A stretch of 5,793 bases of DNA from an uncultured Muribaculaceae bacterium (GTDB lineage: Bacteria; Bacteroidota; Bacteroidia; Bacteroidales; Muribaculaceae): assembly GCA_947173755.1 (NCBI GenBank), contig CAMWGM010000109.1:1-5793 (forward strand), in the 5' to 3' direction. Below, piece after piece: positions 1 to 5,630 of the stretch. The notes below the pieces were generated by a model. It was given only the letters and a program-made list of their open reading frames with translations, searched no databases and was not told where the DNA came from. Both the position numbers and the translations under genes were made by a program. Numbering within the stretch: the first letter of the stretch is position 1; each line of letters starts with the position of its first letter.

Positions 1-173
1 GTCGGAGAAAAAGGGTCATCAAATTCTGGGTGATCTTTCTCGAGAGTTTCGAGTTCCTTGAGGAGGTGGTCGAATTCGCTGTCGGATATTACGGGAGCAT
101 TATCGACATAATATGCCTGATTGTGCCGGTTAAGTTCGCTTCTTAGTTCTTCTATTCTCGTTCTGATGTCCAT
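1..173 (-). CDS. ligA: NAD-dependent DNA ligase LigA, N-terminal part (runs off the left edge)
   Basis: On the minus strand an ATG at 173-171 opens a frame that stays open to the window edge (57 codons plus two bases). The translation matches the start of bacterial LigA, domain Ia, which binds the NMN half of NAD. Residues 10-18 read LRSELNRHN, followed by the YYV pair (21-23), APVISDSEFD (26-35), the LLKELETLE helix and the HPEF...SPT stretch that leads to the adenylation domain. LigA seals nicks during replication and repair using NAD as adenylate donor, releasing AMP and NMN. In E. coli LigA, Tyr22, Asp32, Tyr35 and Asp36 contact NMN. The equivalents here appear to be Tyr21, Asp31, Phe34 and Asp35, so one tyrosine is a phenylalanine, a mild change. 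The gene is divergent from the vitamin operon. The rest, including the catalytic lysine, lies outside the window, so intactness cannot be judged. Confidence 0.93.
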   Translation of the reverse strand, partial: MDIRTRIEELRSELNRHNQAYYVDNAPVISDSEFDHLLKELETLEKDHPEFDDPFSP

Positions 174-202
174 CGCTCATGTTTTTGTTTCAGGGGCGAG
201 CC

Positions 203-224
203 TTGCCGTCTCACCTCACGGCAA
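203..224. other. Hairpin in the ligA leader/promoter
   Basis: TTGCCGT (203-209) and ACGGCAA (218-224) form a perfect 7-bp stem with an 8-base loop. It overlaps the start of the ligA -7 box and covers the start of the ligA leader. No T-run follows in either direction, so it is not a terminator. It could be an operator dyad or a leader structure; the role is unknown. Confidence 0.4.
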
Positions 225-252
225 AGTTAATCAAATTTACGTCAATGTGCAA
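222..252 (-). promoter_or_regulatory. Probable ligA promoter, Bacteroidota type
   Basis: Read on the minus strand, a TTG (252-250) is followed after exactly 20 bases by TAACTTTG (229-222), a perfect match to the Bacteroidota -7 box TAnnTTTG. The -33 element is the weaker half. Transcription would start near 215, giving ligA an untranslated leader of about 40 bases. A second perfect -7 box, TAAATTTG at 239-232, lacks a partner at the right distance. Confidence 0.6.
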
Positions 253-307
253 TACTATTTTTTATTGCGTCCGAAAAAACAAATCAGGAATTTTCACGTT
301 AAAAAAA

Positions 308-337
308 CGACGGGAATGTTAAATCCGCGTCCCGTCG
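308..337 (+). other. Stem-loop just upstream of the PnuC-family gene
   Basis: CGACGGGA (308-315) pairs perfectly with TCCCGTCG (330-337), an 8-bp GC-rich stem with a 14-base loop. It ends 11 bases before the chosen start codon. An alternative ATG (316-318) falls in the loop. The position suggests an influence on translation initiation. I see no conserved TPP-riboswitch core (no CTGAGA or ACCTGA element) in 174-348, and no convincing plus-strand promoter there. Confidence 0.4.
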
Positions 338-348
338 ACAGCGGAACA

Positions 349-909
349 ATGAACTATCTCGAGATTGCAGGCACAGCGTTAGGTGTGCTCTACCTCTATC
401 TTGAATATCGGGCAAGCGCATGGCTGTGGCTCCCAAGCATCCTCATGCCCGCCATCTATCTTGCCGTCTATTACGAGGCCGGTCTTTATGCCGACTTCGG
501 TATCAGCGTCTACTATATCCTTGCCTCGGTGTATGGACTTATCTGCTGGATGCGCGGTAAGGGAAACTCCGGCGAGGGCATGCCCGTAACCCACGCCCCG
601 CGTCAGATCTACCCTGCTCTTGCCGCGATATTTGCCACCCTTTTCATCATCATCGGACTCATTCTCTCCCGTCTGACCGACAGCACTGTCCCTTGGGCAG
701 ACTCGCTGACCACCTCCCTTAGCATAATAGCCATGTGGATGCTCGCGCGTAAATATGTCGAGCAGTGGATCGTCTGGATAGTGGCCGATCTTGGATGCTC
801 CATCCTCTATGTCTACAAAGATCTCTGGCCGACCGGCGCGCTCTATCTGGCCTACGCGGTCGTTGCGTTTTTCGGATATAAAAAATGGAAAAGCCTCATA
901 GTCAAATGA
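349..909 (+). CDS. PnuC-family vitamin transporter (PnuT-like, thiamine, by context)
   Basis: A 186-residue integral membrane protein of the PnuC family, which carries nicotinamide riboside (PnuC), thiamine (PnuT) or riboflavin (PnuX) by facilitated diffusion driven by intracellular phosphorylation. About seven hydrophobic segments are visible. Family marks include LEYRAS (18-23), MPAIYLAVYYEAGLYADFG (33-51), YYILASVYGLICW (55-67) and the C-terminal EQWIVWIVAD (138-147) followed by LYVYKDLWPTGALYLAY (153-169). The start is placed at MNYLE, where I recall homologues beginning. An in-frame ATG at 316 would add 11 unlikely residues, and a still earlier TTG lies antisense to ligA. The stop overlaps the start of the thiamine pyrophosphokinase gene (ATGA), which argues for thiamine. 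Nicotinamide riboside remains possible, particularly with an NAD-consuming ligase next door. Family assignment is firm; substrate is inference. Confidence 0.9.
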   Translation: MNYLEIAGTALGVLYLYLEYRASAWLWLPSILMPAIYLAVYYEAGLYADFGISVYYILASVYGLICWMRGKGNSGEGMPVTHAPRQIYPALAAIFATLFIIIGLILSRLTDSTVPWADSLTTSLSIIAMWMLARKYVEQWIVWIVADLGCSILYVYKDLWPTGALYLAYAVVAFFGYKKWKSLIVK

Positions 910-1550
910 ACTCTATACTCGATTTCAAACCGGAAGCGGTCATCATAGATGCCGGCACCTTTCCGACCTCTCCGATTCCTCTCGCCATGCTTTCGGCATG
1001 CGGGAAAATTGTGTGTTGCGACGGTGCAGCCGACGGTTTCATCTCTCGCGGCTACACCCCATGGCGCATTGTAGGCGATTGCGATTCGCTCTCTTCTATG
1101 ACTCTCGAACGATACAGCGATATCGTCAGACGTTTTCCGGATCAGGAGACCAACGACCAGACCAAGGCTGTCCGCTATCTCTCTTCCAAAGGTGTGAGAC
1201 GTATAGCCATCCTCGCGGCTACCGGTAAAAGAGAGGATCATACCTTGGGAAACATCACACTCTTGCCCAATTATCTTCGCGACGGCATCGACGCCCGCAT
1301 CTTCACTGACTACGGCGTCTTCATTCCATGCTCGTCGACGCGCACCTTTCATTGTCCGGCCGGTACAAAAGTGTCGATATTCAATTTCGGAGCAACCGGA
1401 ATGCGTTCCGACGATCTGCGCTACCCGATCCGCGACTTCGATTCTCTCTGGCAGGGCACTCTCAACGAAACGCTCCGCGAGGATTTCACCATCGAATGCG
1501 AGGGACCCTATATCGTATTCATTAATTATCCCGATAATTGCCTTTCATGA
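906..1550 (+). CDS. Thiamine pyrophosphokinase (thiamine diphosphokinase)
   Basis: A 214-residue cytoplasmic enzyme that transfers pyrophosphate from ATP to thiamine, giving thiamine diphosphate and AMP and so trapping imported vitamin. Signature positions of the TPK catalytic domain are present: VCCDGAAD (36-43), then WRIVGDCDSLS (53-63), the FPDQETNDQTKAV segment (77-89) and ATGKREDHTLGN (105-116), equivalent to the usual G-R-x-D-H-T-L-x-N block. The second half, with SIFNFGATGM and LRYPI, corresponds to the thiamine-binding beta-sandwich domain. The start at 906 overlaps the transporter stop by four bases. An upstream in-frame ATG at 885 would add seven residues and a longer overlap. In other Bacteroidota this enzyme is found beside a PnuT transporter. 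The usual gene symbols (thiN, tnr3) are used inconsistently, so none is assigned. Confidence 0.93.
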   Translation: MNSILDFKPEAVIIDAGTFPTSPIPLAMLSACGKIVCCDGAADGFISRGYTPWRIVGDCDSLSSMTLERYSDIVRRFPDQETNDQTKAVRYLSSKGVRRIAILAATGKREDHTLGNITLLPNYLRDGIDARIFTDYGVFIPCSSTRTFHCPAGTKVSIFNFGATGMRSDDLRYPIRDFDSLWQGTLNETLREDFTIECEGPYIVFINYPDNCLS

Positions 1551-2260
1551 ATCAGACCCGTTCTCACGTCTCAGTGACATTCATGATATTAAGTGTCACA
1601 TTCTGCGTCTGCATCATCGTCAGCAATCTCGTCGAGATAAAGACTGTCGAGATCGGACAGTTTTTTTCTGTCACTGCCGGCATGTTCGTGTTCCCTATCA
1701 GTTATATACTCAACGACTGTATAGTGGAGGTCTACGGTTTCGCGAAGGCCCGAATGGTGATATGGCTCGGATTTGCCATGAATCTTCTCGTGGCGCTCCT
1801 TCTCCAGTTAGCCATTGTCCTTCCGGGCAGTCCCGAATGGCACGGGCAGGAGGCGATGGAACTCGTTTATGGTGCCGTCCCCCGCATTTTCGTGGCAAGT
1901 TTCATAGCATTTCTCAGCGGTTCGCTTGTCAATGCCTACGTGATGGATCGACTGAAGCATTCCAATCCGACCGGAGGTTCACGTCTTTCCAGGAGTTTCT
2001 CTTTCCGCGCACTCCTCTCCACGCTGTTCGGCGAGGGCATCGATTCGCTGATATTTTTTCCGATTGCCTTCGGAGGGGTGCTTTCCTGGGGACTCATAGG
2101 GCGCCTCATCGTCATCCAGACCGTGCTCAAAACCCTATACGAACTTATCATTCTGCCAGTCACCGTGTGGGTGGTCCGGTTGCTCATCCGCCACGAAGGT
2201 GAACTTGACAACCGGAAACCCTCCTCCTATAAATGGTGGAAATTCAAAGATCTCGACTGA
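1547..2260 (+). CDS. Queuosine precursor transporter, YhhQ/VUT family
   Basis: A 237-residue membrane protein with about six hydrophobic segments, of the VUT/YhhQ family (COG1738). In E. coli YhhQ imports the queuosine precursors preQ0 and preQ1 for wobble modification of GUN-decoding tRNAs. Visible family marks are SNLVEIKTVEIG (26-37), the strongly conserved FPISYILNDCIVEVYGFAKAR (49-69) with Asn56, Asp57, Glu61 and Tyr63, and the later block R154-S158-T159 with GEGIDSLIFF (162-171). A basic C-terminal tail ends in KWWKFKDLD. The ATG at 1547 overlaps the preceding TGA in the pattern ATGA, implying translational coupling. A TTG three codons upstream is the only near alternative start. Gut bacteria may use such transporters for preQ1 or queuine; the exact ligand cannot be read from sequence. 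No queuosine biosynthesis gene lies in the window. Confidence 0.9.
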   Translation: MNQTRSHVSVTFMILSVTFCVCIIVSNLVEIKTVEIGQFFSVTAGMFVFPISYILNDCIVEVYGFAKARMVIWLGFAMNLLVALLLQLAIVLPGSPEWHGQEAMELVYGAVPRIFVASFIAFLSGSLVNAYVMDRLKHSNPTGGSRLSRSFSFRALLSTLFGEGIDSLIFFPIAFGGVLSWGLIGRLIVIQTVLKTLYELIILPVTVWVVRLLIRHEGELDNRKPSSYKWWKFKDLD

Positions 2261-2264
2261 AGCA

Positions 2265-3032
2265 ATGACAACTGCGATGAAAACTCCCGACTCCCACAAC
2301 AGACGGAAATGGATCTGGTTTGATCTCGACGACACACTGATAGATTTCCATACCAATTCCCGGCTCGCCCACAAATTGCTTTTCGACGAGCAGGAAGGTT
2401 TCGGTCACATTTTCCATGATGTCTCTGACTGGCTGAATGCCTACGAAGACCATAACTTGCTTCTGTGGAAACGGTATGCCGAGGGTGAGATCACTCAGGA
2501 ATTCCTCAGAATGGATCGTTTTTTCACTCCGCTCATGACTCGATGGACCCGTAGCCGCGAAGAACTCGAGACGCTCTGCCGCTATCTCGACACTCACTAC
2601 CTTGATCTGCTCGCCGCACAGAAGACTGTCATTGCAGATGCAAAAGAGACTCTTGAGGAAATGAGGAACATGGGATACTCTATCGGGGTCCTCTCGAACG
2701 GTTTCACCTCGGTTCAGCACCGCAAGATCGAATCAGCCGGCCTCAAGTCGCTCATCGATTGCGTGGTTCTCAGCGATGATATCGGCGTGACCAAACCGGA
2801 CCCGCGCTTATATCTCTATGCGATGTCGGTTGTCAACGATCTTGATCCGCGTAATCACGTCATGGTCGGCGACAATTTTTCCACCGATATCCGTGGTGCC
2901 GTCGCCGCCGGATGGGGAAACGTTTGGTTCAATCCCAAGGGCAAGTCTGCCGATCTCGGCACTGAAGGCGCGCGGAATGCCTCGATCCGTTCGCTCTCCG
3001 AACTCAAAAAAGTCATCACTGACCTTTTTTAG
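2265..3032 (+). CDS. HAD-superfamily hydrolase, YjjG-type pyrimidine 5'-nucleotidase
   Basis: A 255-residue cytoplasmic HAD phosphatase. All four motifs are present: motif I WFDLDDTL with nucleophile Asp20 and acid/base Asp22; motif II LSNG with Ser144; motif III with Lys177 in GVTKPDPRLY; motif IV GDNFSTDIRGA with Asp203 and Asp208 binding magnesium. A helical C1-type cap lies between motifs I and II (about residues 35-120). Overall it fits the YjjG/YfnB group, which dephosphorylates noncanonical pyrimidine nucleotides and so guards the nucleotide pool. The start at 2265 lies four bases after the transporter stop. An ATG at 2277 is an equally good alternative and would remove four residues. 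A GTG upstream (2199) would overlap the previous gene by 62 bases and is unlikely. The residues before motif I are longer than in E. coli YjjG. Substrate is inferred from the family. Confidence 0.88.
   Translation: MTTAMKTPDSHNRRKWIWFDLDDTLIDFHTNSRLAHKLLFDEQEGFGHIFHDVSDWLNAYEDHNLLLWKRYAEGEITQEFLRMDRFFTPLMTRWTRSREELETLCRYLDTHYLDLLAAQKTVIADAKETLEEMRNMGYSIGVLSNGFTSVQHRKIESAGLKSLIDCVVLSDDIGVTKPDPRLYLYAMSVVNDLDPRNHVMVGDNFSTDIRGAVAAGWGNVWFNPKGKSADLGTEGARNASIRSLSELKKVITDLF
3006..3030. terminator. Possible terminator overlapping the end of the HAD gene
   Basis: Six A residues, GTCA, loop TCAC, TGAC, then C and six T residues form a short hairpin whose T-run ends at the first base of the TAG stop codon. 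The GC content of the stem is low and one C is bulged. It is the only terminator-like structure at the end of the four-gene operon. A weaker GCCA/TGGC pair follows at 3032-3045. Confidence 0.35.
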
Positions 3033-3093
3033 CCATATTTTTGGCCTAAAGGTGTGAAAAAGTGTGGCTTAAGTAATTTTGTTGAGAAATTAA

Positions 3094-3124
3094 TTGGTCA
3101 ATTCAAAAAAAGTTACGATATTTG
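3094..3124 (+). promoter_or_regulatory. Probable promoter of the HU gene
   Basis: TTG (3094-3096) and GATATTTG (3117-3124) are separated by exactly 20 bases, the same spacing as the other two promoters in the window. The -7 box matches TAnnTTTG at all but its first base. Transcription from near 3130 would leave a leader of roughly 110 bases, in which I see no strong fold. A second -7-like box, TAATTTTG at 3074-3081, has no -33 partner. Confidence 0.55.
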
Positions 3125-3243
3125 CACTCACAAAACCGGAAGGGGGCTCTTTTAAGGCTGCATTCATGCTCGAAAGACACCCGTTTCCCGTAAATAAACG
3201 CAGTTAAGATATTAACCTTGTATAATCAAAACCATTTAGCAAA

Positions 3244-3531
3244 ATGACTAAAGCCGACATCGTCAACGAGATTTCTAAATCCACCGGCATCGAAAAGGCC
3301 GTCGTGCTCGTAACAGTCGAAAAATTCATGGAGACCGTCAAGGACTCGCTTATCAATGGCGAAAACGTATATCTCCGTGGTTTTGGCAGCTTCATCATCA
3401 AAGTGCGCTCTGAGAAGACTGCCCGCAATATCTCGCAAAACACCACCATCATTATCCCTGAGCACCGCATCCCCGCTTTCAAGCCTGCCAAGGTGTTCAT
3501 GGAGGAAGTCAAAGACCATAAGGAGGAATAA
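3244..3531 (+). CDS. HU-family DNA-binding protein
   Basis: A 95-residue nucleoid protein of the HU/IHF family, which binds and bends DNA as a dimer. The family layout is complete: N-terminal helices from MTKADIVNEIS, the helical dimer core to residue 39, the beta-sheet with VYLRGFGSFIIK (42-53), a basic arm (Arg55 to Ile71, with Arg61-Asn62), and the C-terminal IPAFKPAKVF (76-85). The arm reads ARNIS where E. coli HU has GRNPQ, so the proline that intercalates into DNA is replaced by Ile63. I recall the same change in HU proteins of other Bacteroidota. The family usually has about 90 residues, so this is full length with a short acidic tail (EEVKDHKEE). It is preceded by its own promoter and followed by the small basic gene and rng. 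It could be named hup, but paralogues are common in this phylum. Confidence 0.95.
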   Translation: MTKADIVNEISKSTGIEKAVVLVTVEKFMETVKDSLINGENVYLRGFGSFIIKVRSEKTARNISQNTTIIIPEHRIPAFKPAKVFMEEVKDHKEE

Positions 3532-3544
3532 TCTCCCCGCAGTC

Positions 3545-3558
3545 CGGTCGACAGACCG
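3545..3558 (+). other. Small hairpin after the HU stop codon
   Basis: CGGTC (3545-3549) pairs with GACCG (3554-3558) across a GACA tetraloop, 13 bases after the HU stop. Only a short T-stretch follows (3565-3567), after six intervening bases, so termination here would be inefficient at best. Confidence 0.3.
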
Positions 3559-3565
3559 CCGCTCT

Positions 3566-3594
3566 TTGATTTCTGACATTTCCCGAGAAATCAA
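3566..3594 (+). other. 9-bp stem-loop between HU and the small basic gene
   Basis: TTGATTTCT (3566-3574) pairs perfectly with AGAAATCAA (3586-3594), extendable by one G-U pair, with an 11-base loop. No T-run follows, so it does not look like a terminator. It may be an RNA processing or stability element separating HU from the downstream message, or a leader structure for the small gene. Confidence 0.4.
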
Positions 3595-3632
3595 GTCACT
3601 TATTTGTCAAACCCATAATCCCTGACCCAGTT

Positions 3633-3722
3633 ATGCCTAGCGGAAAAAAACGTAAAGGCCACAAGATGGCTACCCACAAGCGTAAAAAACGTCTTCGCAA
3701 GAACCGTCATAAGAAGAAATAA
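3633..3722 (+). CDS. 29-residue basic protein, bS22/mS38-like (AURKAIP1/COX24 domain)
   Basis: ATG at 3633 to TAA at 3720-3722 encodes 29 residues, about 16 of them Lys or Arg and 4 His, with no acidic residue. The C-terminal part, HKMATHKRKKRLRKNRHKKK, resembles the AURKAIP1/COX24 domain: mycobacterial ribosomal protein bS22 and mitochondrial mS38 carry a comparable K-R-M-x-x-x-K-R/H-K-x-L-R pattern. In those ribosomes the peptide is a helix buried in small-subunit rRNA near the decoding region, so a ribosomal role is inferred here. The composition cannot be explained by chance antisense coding, since no other gene overlaps. It sits 101 bases after HU and 260 before RNase E/G. No Shine-Dalgarno sequence is visible, as usual in the phylum. 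An internal ATG at codon 12 would leave only 18 residues. Being so short it is easily missed by gene callers. Confidence 0.8.
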   Translation: MPSGKKRKGHKMATHKRKKRLRKNRHKKK

Positions 3723-3809
3723 CCGGCAGTTTCTTCAGTGAGACATCGCCGAGACGGTTATTTCGACCGCATGGACCGATGTCACGCACATCGACGACAG
3801 AACGGGCAG

Positions 3810-3852
3810 CCCTTCCTCGGGAAGGGATCTGCTCTTAAAGAACAGACTTTTT
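3810..3852 (+). terminator. Terminator-like double hairpin after the small basic gene
   Basis: CCCTTCC (3810-3816) and GGAAGGG (3820-3826) form a perfect 7-bp stem with a TCG loop. Directly after it, TCTGCTCT (3828-3835) pairs with AGAACAGA (3839-3846) with one C-A mismatch and a three-base loop, followed one base later by TTTTT (3848-3852). The second hairpin plus T-run has the form of an intrinsic terminator and would end the HU/small-protein transcript, at least in part. Its stem is not GC-rich. Confidence 0.42.
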
Positions 3853-3924
3853 CTCCGGTCATGGTCATTCCCAATGTCTGCCCTCCTCACTCCGGATTGA
3901 GAAGTTTGTTCTTTTGCCGTTTTT

Positions 3925-3960
3925 GAGGCTCTGCCTCGGGAGTGGCTCCGCAGCCACTCC
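3925..3960 (+). other. Tandem GC-rich hairpins in the RNase E/G leader
   Basis: Two perfect stem-loops lie almost back to back, ending 22 bases before the rng start. The first is GAGGC (3925-3929) with GCCTC (3933-3937) and loop TCT. The second is GGAGTGGCT (3939-3947) with AGCCACTCC (3952-3960) and loop CCGC, a 9-bp stem. No T-run follows, so they are unlikely to be terminators. E. coli rne is autoregulated through structured leader RNA, which makes a similar role here a reasonable hypothesis. No promoter matching the phylum's consensus is seen between 3723 and 3982. Confidence 0.5.
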
Positions 3961-3982
3961 GCACATCTTTCAACCAAGTTTA

Positions 3983-5608
3983 ATGAAAAGTGAATTAATT
4001 GTCGACGTACAGCCCAAGGAGGTCTCCATTGCCCTCCTCGAGGATTCGCGCCTCGTCTCGCTGCAGAAGGAGGCACGCAACATAGCCTATGCCGTCGGCG
4101 ACATCTATCTGGCGAAGGTCAAGAAACTTATGCCGGGACTGAATGCCGCTTTCATCAACGTAGGCTATGAGAAAGACGCTTTTCTTCATTACTTGGATCT
4201 CGGACAACAGTTCAAAACCTACGCGCAGTTCATTCAGGAAGCGATCGGTGAGAAGAAAACCGATGTCACGGTCTCGAAGATCAAACGACAGCCCGACATC
4301 GACAAACACGGCACTATAGCCGACATACTGAAGCCGGGCCAGGAACTGATGGTGCAGATCGTCAAGGAACCTATCTCTTCAAAAGGTCCGCGTCTCACCA
4401 CTGAAATCACTTTTACCGGCCGCTATATGGTGCTTATCCCGTTTGGCGATAAGATTTCCATCTCGCAGAAGATCAAGAGCACCGAGGAAAAACTCCGCTT
4501 GCGCCAGCTCATCGAGAGCATCAAACCCAAAAATTTCGGGGTCATCATCCGCACATCAGCCGAAGGCAAGAGTGTCCGCGACCTTCACCACGAACTCAAG
4601 ACCCTCATCCGATGCTGGGACGAGACAGTGGCAAAGGCACGCACCGCTACCGCTCCCGCTCTGATTTTTGAAGAGGAGAGCCGAATTGTCGGGATGCTTC
4701 GCGATGTCTTTTCGCCGACTTTCGAGAGTATCCATGTCAACGATCCCGAAATTCATTCGCAGATTTCGAAATATGTCTCGCTGATCGCCCCTGAAAGCGG
4801 CGATATCGTGCGTCTCTACGACAGCGACAAACCCATCTTCGATCATTTCGGAATCACACGTCAGATAAAATCTTCGTTCGGCAAAACTGTCTCGTTCAAG
4901 AGCGGCGCCTACGTCATTATCGAACACACCGAGGCGCTCCACGTGATCGACGTCAACTCGGGCAACCGCTCGAAAGCATCCGCCGACCAGGAGACCAACG
5001 CGCTCGAAGTCAATCTGCGCGCGGCCGATGAGATTGCACGCCAGTTGCGTCTGCGTGATATGGGTGGTATCATCGTCATCGACTTTATTGACATGAACAA
5101 AGCCGAACACCGCCAGAAACTCTACGAGCACATGCGCGAAATCATGGCCAACGACCGTGCGCGCCACAATATCCTCCCGCTCAGTAAGTTCGGTCTGATG
5201 CAGATCACACGCCAGCGCGTTCGTCCCGCTCTCGACATCATCACATCCGAGGATTGCCCTTCATGCCATGGGAAAGGCGAGGTGCAACCTTCGCTGCTCT
5301 TCACCGACACTCTCTACGAGAAACTCGACTATCTGGTCAATACTCTCGGCGTGAGCAACTTCATTCTCTACGTCCATCCTTACGTTTCGGCCTATCTGAA
5401 AAAAGGATTTCCATCGCTCTACCGTAAGTGGCAGATGAAGTTCGGCTTCCGATTCCGCATTCTCCCCGACGAATCGCTCGCCTATCTAGCCTATAGAGTT
5501 CTCGATGCCGATCGTAACGAGATCGATCTCAAGGAGGAAAAAGATATAGCCTCCTCATCCACCAAACAGCAGCAACGCAATAATTCCCGAGATCCTCAAC
5601 CCGATTGA
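3983..5608 (+). CDS. rng: Ribonuclease E/G family endoribonuclease
   Basis: A 541-residue cytoplasmic endoribonuclease of the RNase E/G family, which cuts single-stranded A/U-rich RNA in rRNA maturation and mRNA turnover. An N-terminal S1-type RNA-binding domain begins at GDIYLAKVKKLMPGLNAAF (39-57) and contains a lineage-type insertion (about 70-115) before resuming near PGQELMVQIVKEPISSKGPRL. The DNase I-like catalytic part carries the two metal-binding aspartates in IDVNSG (Asp323) and VIDFIDM (Asp367), matching E. coli RNase E Asp303 and Asp346. The zinc-link motif CPSC (Cys425, Cys428) is present. The long scaffold region of RNase E is absent, so the protein is Rng-like, ending in a low-complexity S/Q/N-rich tail. 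The start at 3983 (MKSELIVDVQPKEVSIALLE) matches the family. An upstream in-frame ATG at 3914 would translate through the leader hairpins. An intrinsic terminator follows. Confidence 0.95.
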   Translation: MKSELIVDVQPKEVSIALLEDSRLVSLQKEARNIAYAVGDIYLAKVKKLMPGLNAAFINVGYEKDAFLHYLDLGQQFKTYAQFIQEAIGEKKTDVTVSKIKRQPDIDKHGTIADILKPGQELMVQIVKEPISSKGPRLTTEITFTGRYMVLIPFGDKISISQKIKSTEEKLRLRQLIESIKPKNFGVIIRTSAEGKSVRDLHHELKTLIRCWDETVAKARTATAPALIFEEESRIVGMLRDVFSPTFESIHVNDPEIHSQISKYVSLIAPESGDIVRLYDSDKPIFDHFGITRQIKSSFGKTVSFKSGAYVIIEHTEALHVIDVNSGNRSKASADQETNALEVNLRAADEIARQLRLRDMGGIIVIDFIDMNKAEHRQKLYEHMREIMANDRARHNILPLSKFGLMQITRQRVRPALDIITSEDCPSCHGKGEVQPSLLFTDTLYEKLDYLVNTLGVSNFILYVHPYVSAYLKKGFPSLYRKWQMKFGFRFRILPDESLAYLAYRVLDADRNEIDLKEEKDIASSSTKQQQRNNSRDPQPD

Positions 5609-5630
5609 GAGGTTGATTAAAGAAAAGTCT

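Noticed and set aside
121..348. A TTG-initiated N-terminal extension of the PnuC-family protein
   Set aside because: The first part is antisense to ligA codons, the extension contains no recognisable targeting signal fitting the family, and homologues begin at the MNYLE position (349).
174..348. TPP or NAD riboswitch before the PnuC-family gene
   Set aside because: The conserved TPP core elements are not present on the plus strand, and I recognise no NAD-riboswitch pattern. GGTGAGAC on the minus strand is only a chance fragment and faces ligA.
852..1352. A 166-codon minus-strand frame over the thiamine pyrophosphokinase gene
   Set aside because: It lies antisense to a gene with clear motifs and spans the pnuC/tpk junction, as expected of a chance frame.
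3033..3243. A small RNA or extra gene in the 211-base gap before HU
   Set aside because: Apart from the promoter and a weak hairpin next to the previous stop, no open frame with coding character or strong fold is visible.
3738..3926. A 62-codon open frame between the small basic gene and rng
   Set aside because: The translation has no recognisable domain, is rich in residues expected from random reading, and crosses the terminator-like hairpins. It is better explained as non-coding leader.
3914..3982. A 23-residue N-terminal extension of RNase E/G
   Set aside because: It would be translated through both tandem hairpins, and the family normally begins at the MKSELIVDVQ position; no homologous extension is known to me.
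4556..5167. A 203-codon minus-strand frame inside rng
   Set aside because: It is the antisense shadow of a strongly conserved RNase E/G catalytic region; its sequence shows no independent family marks.
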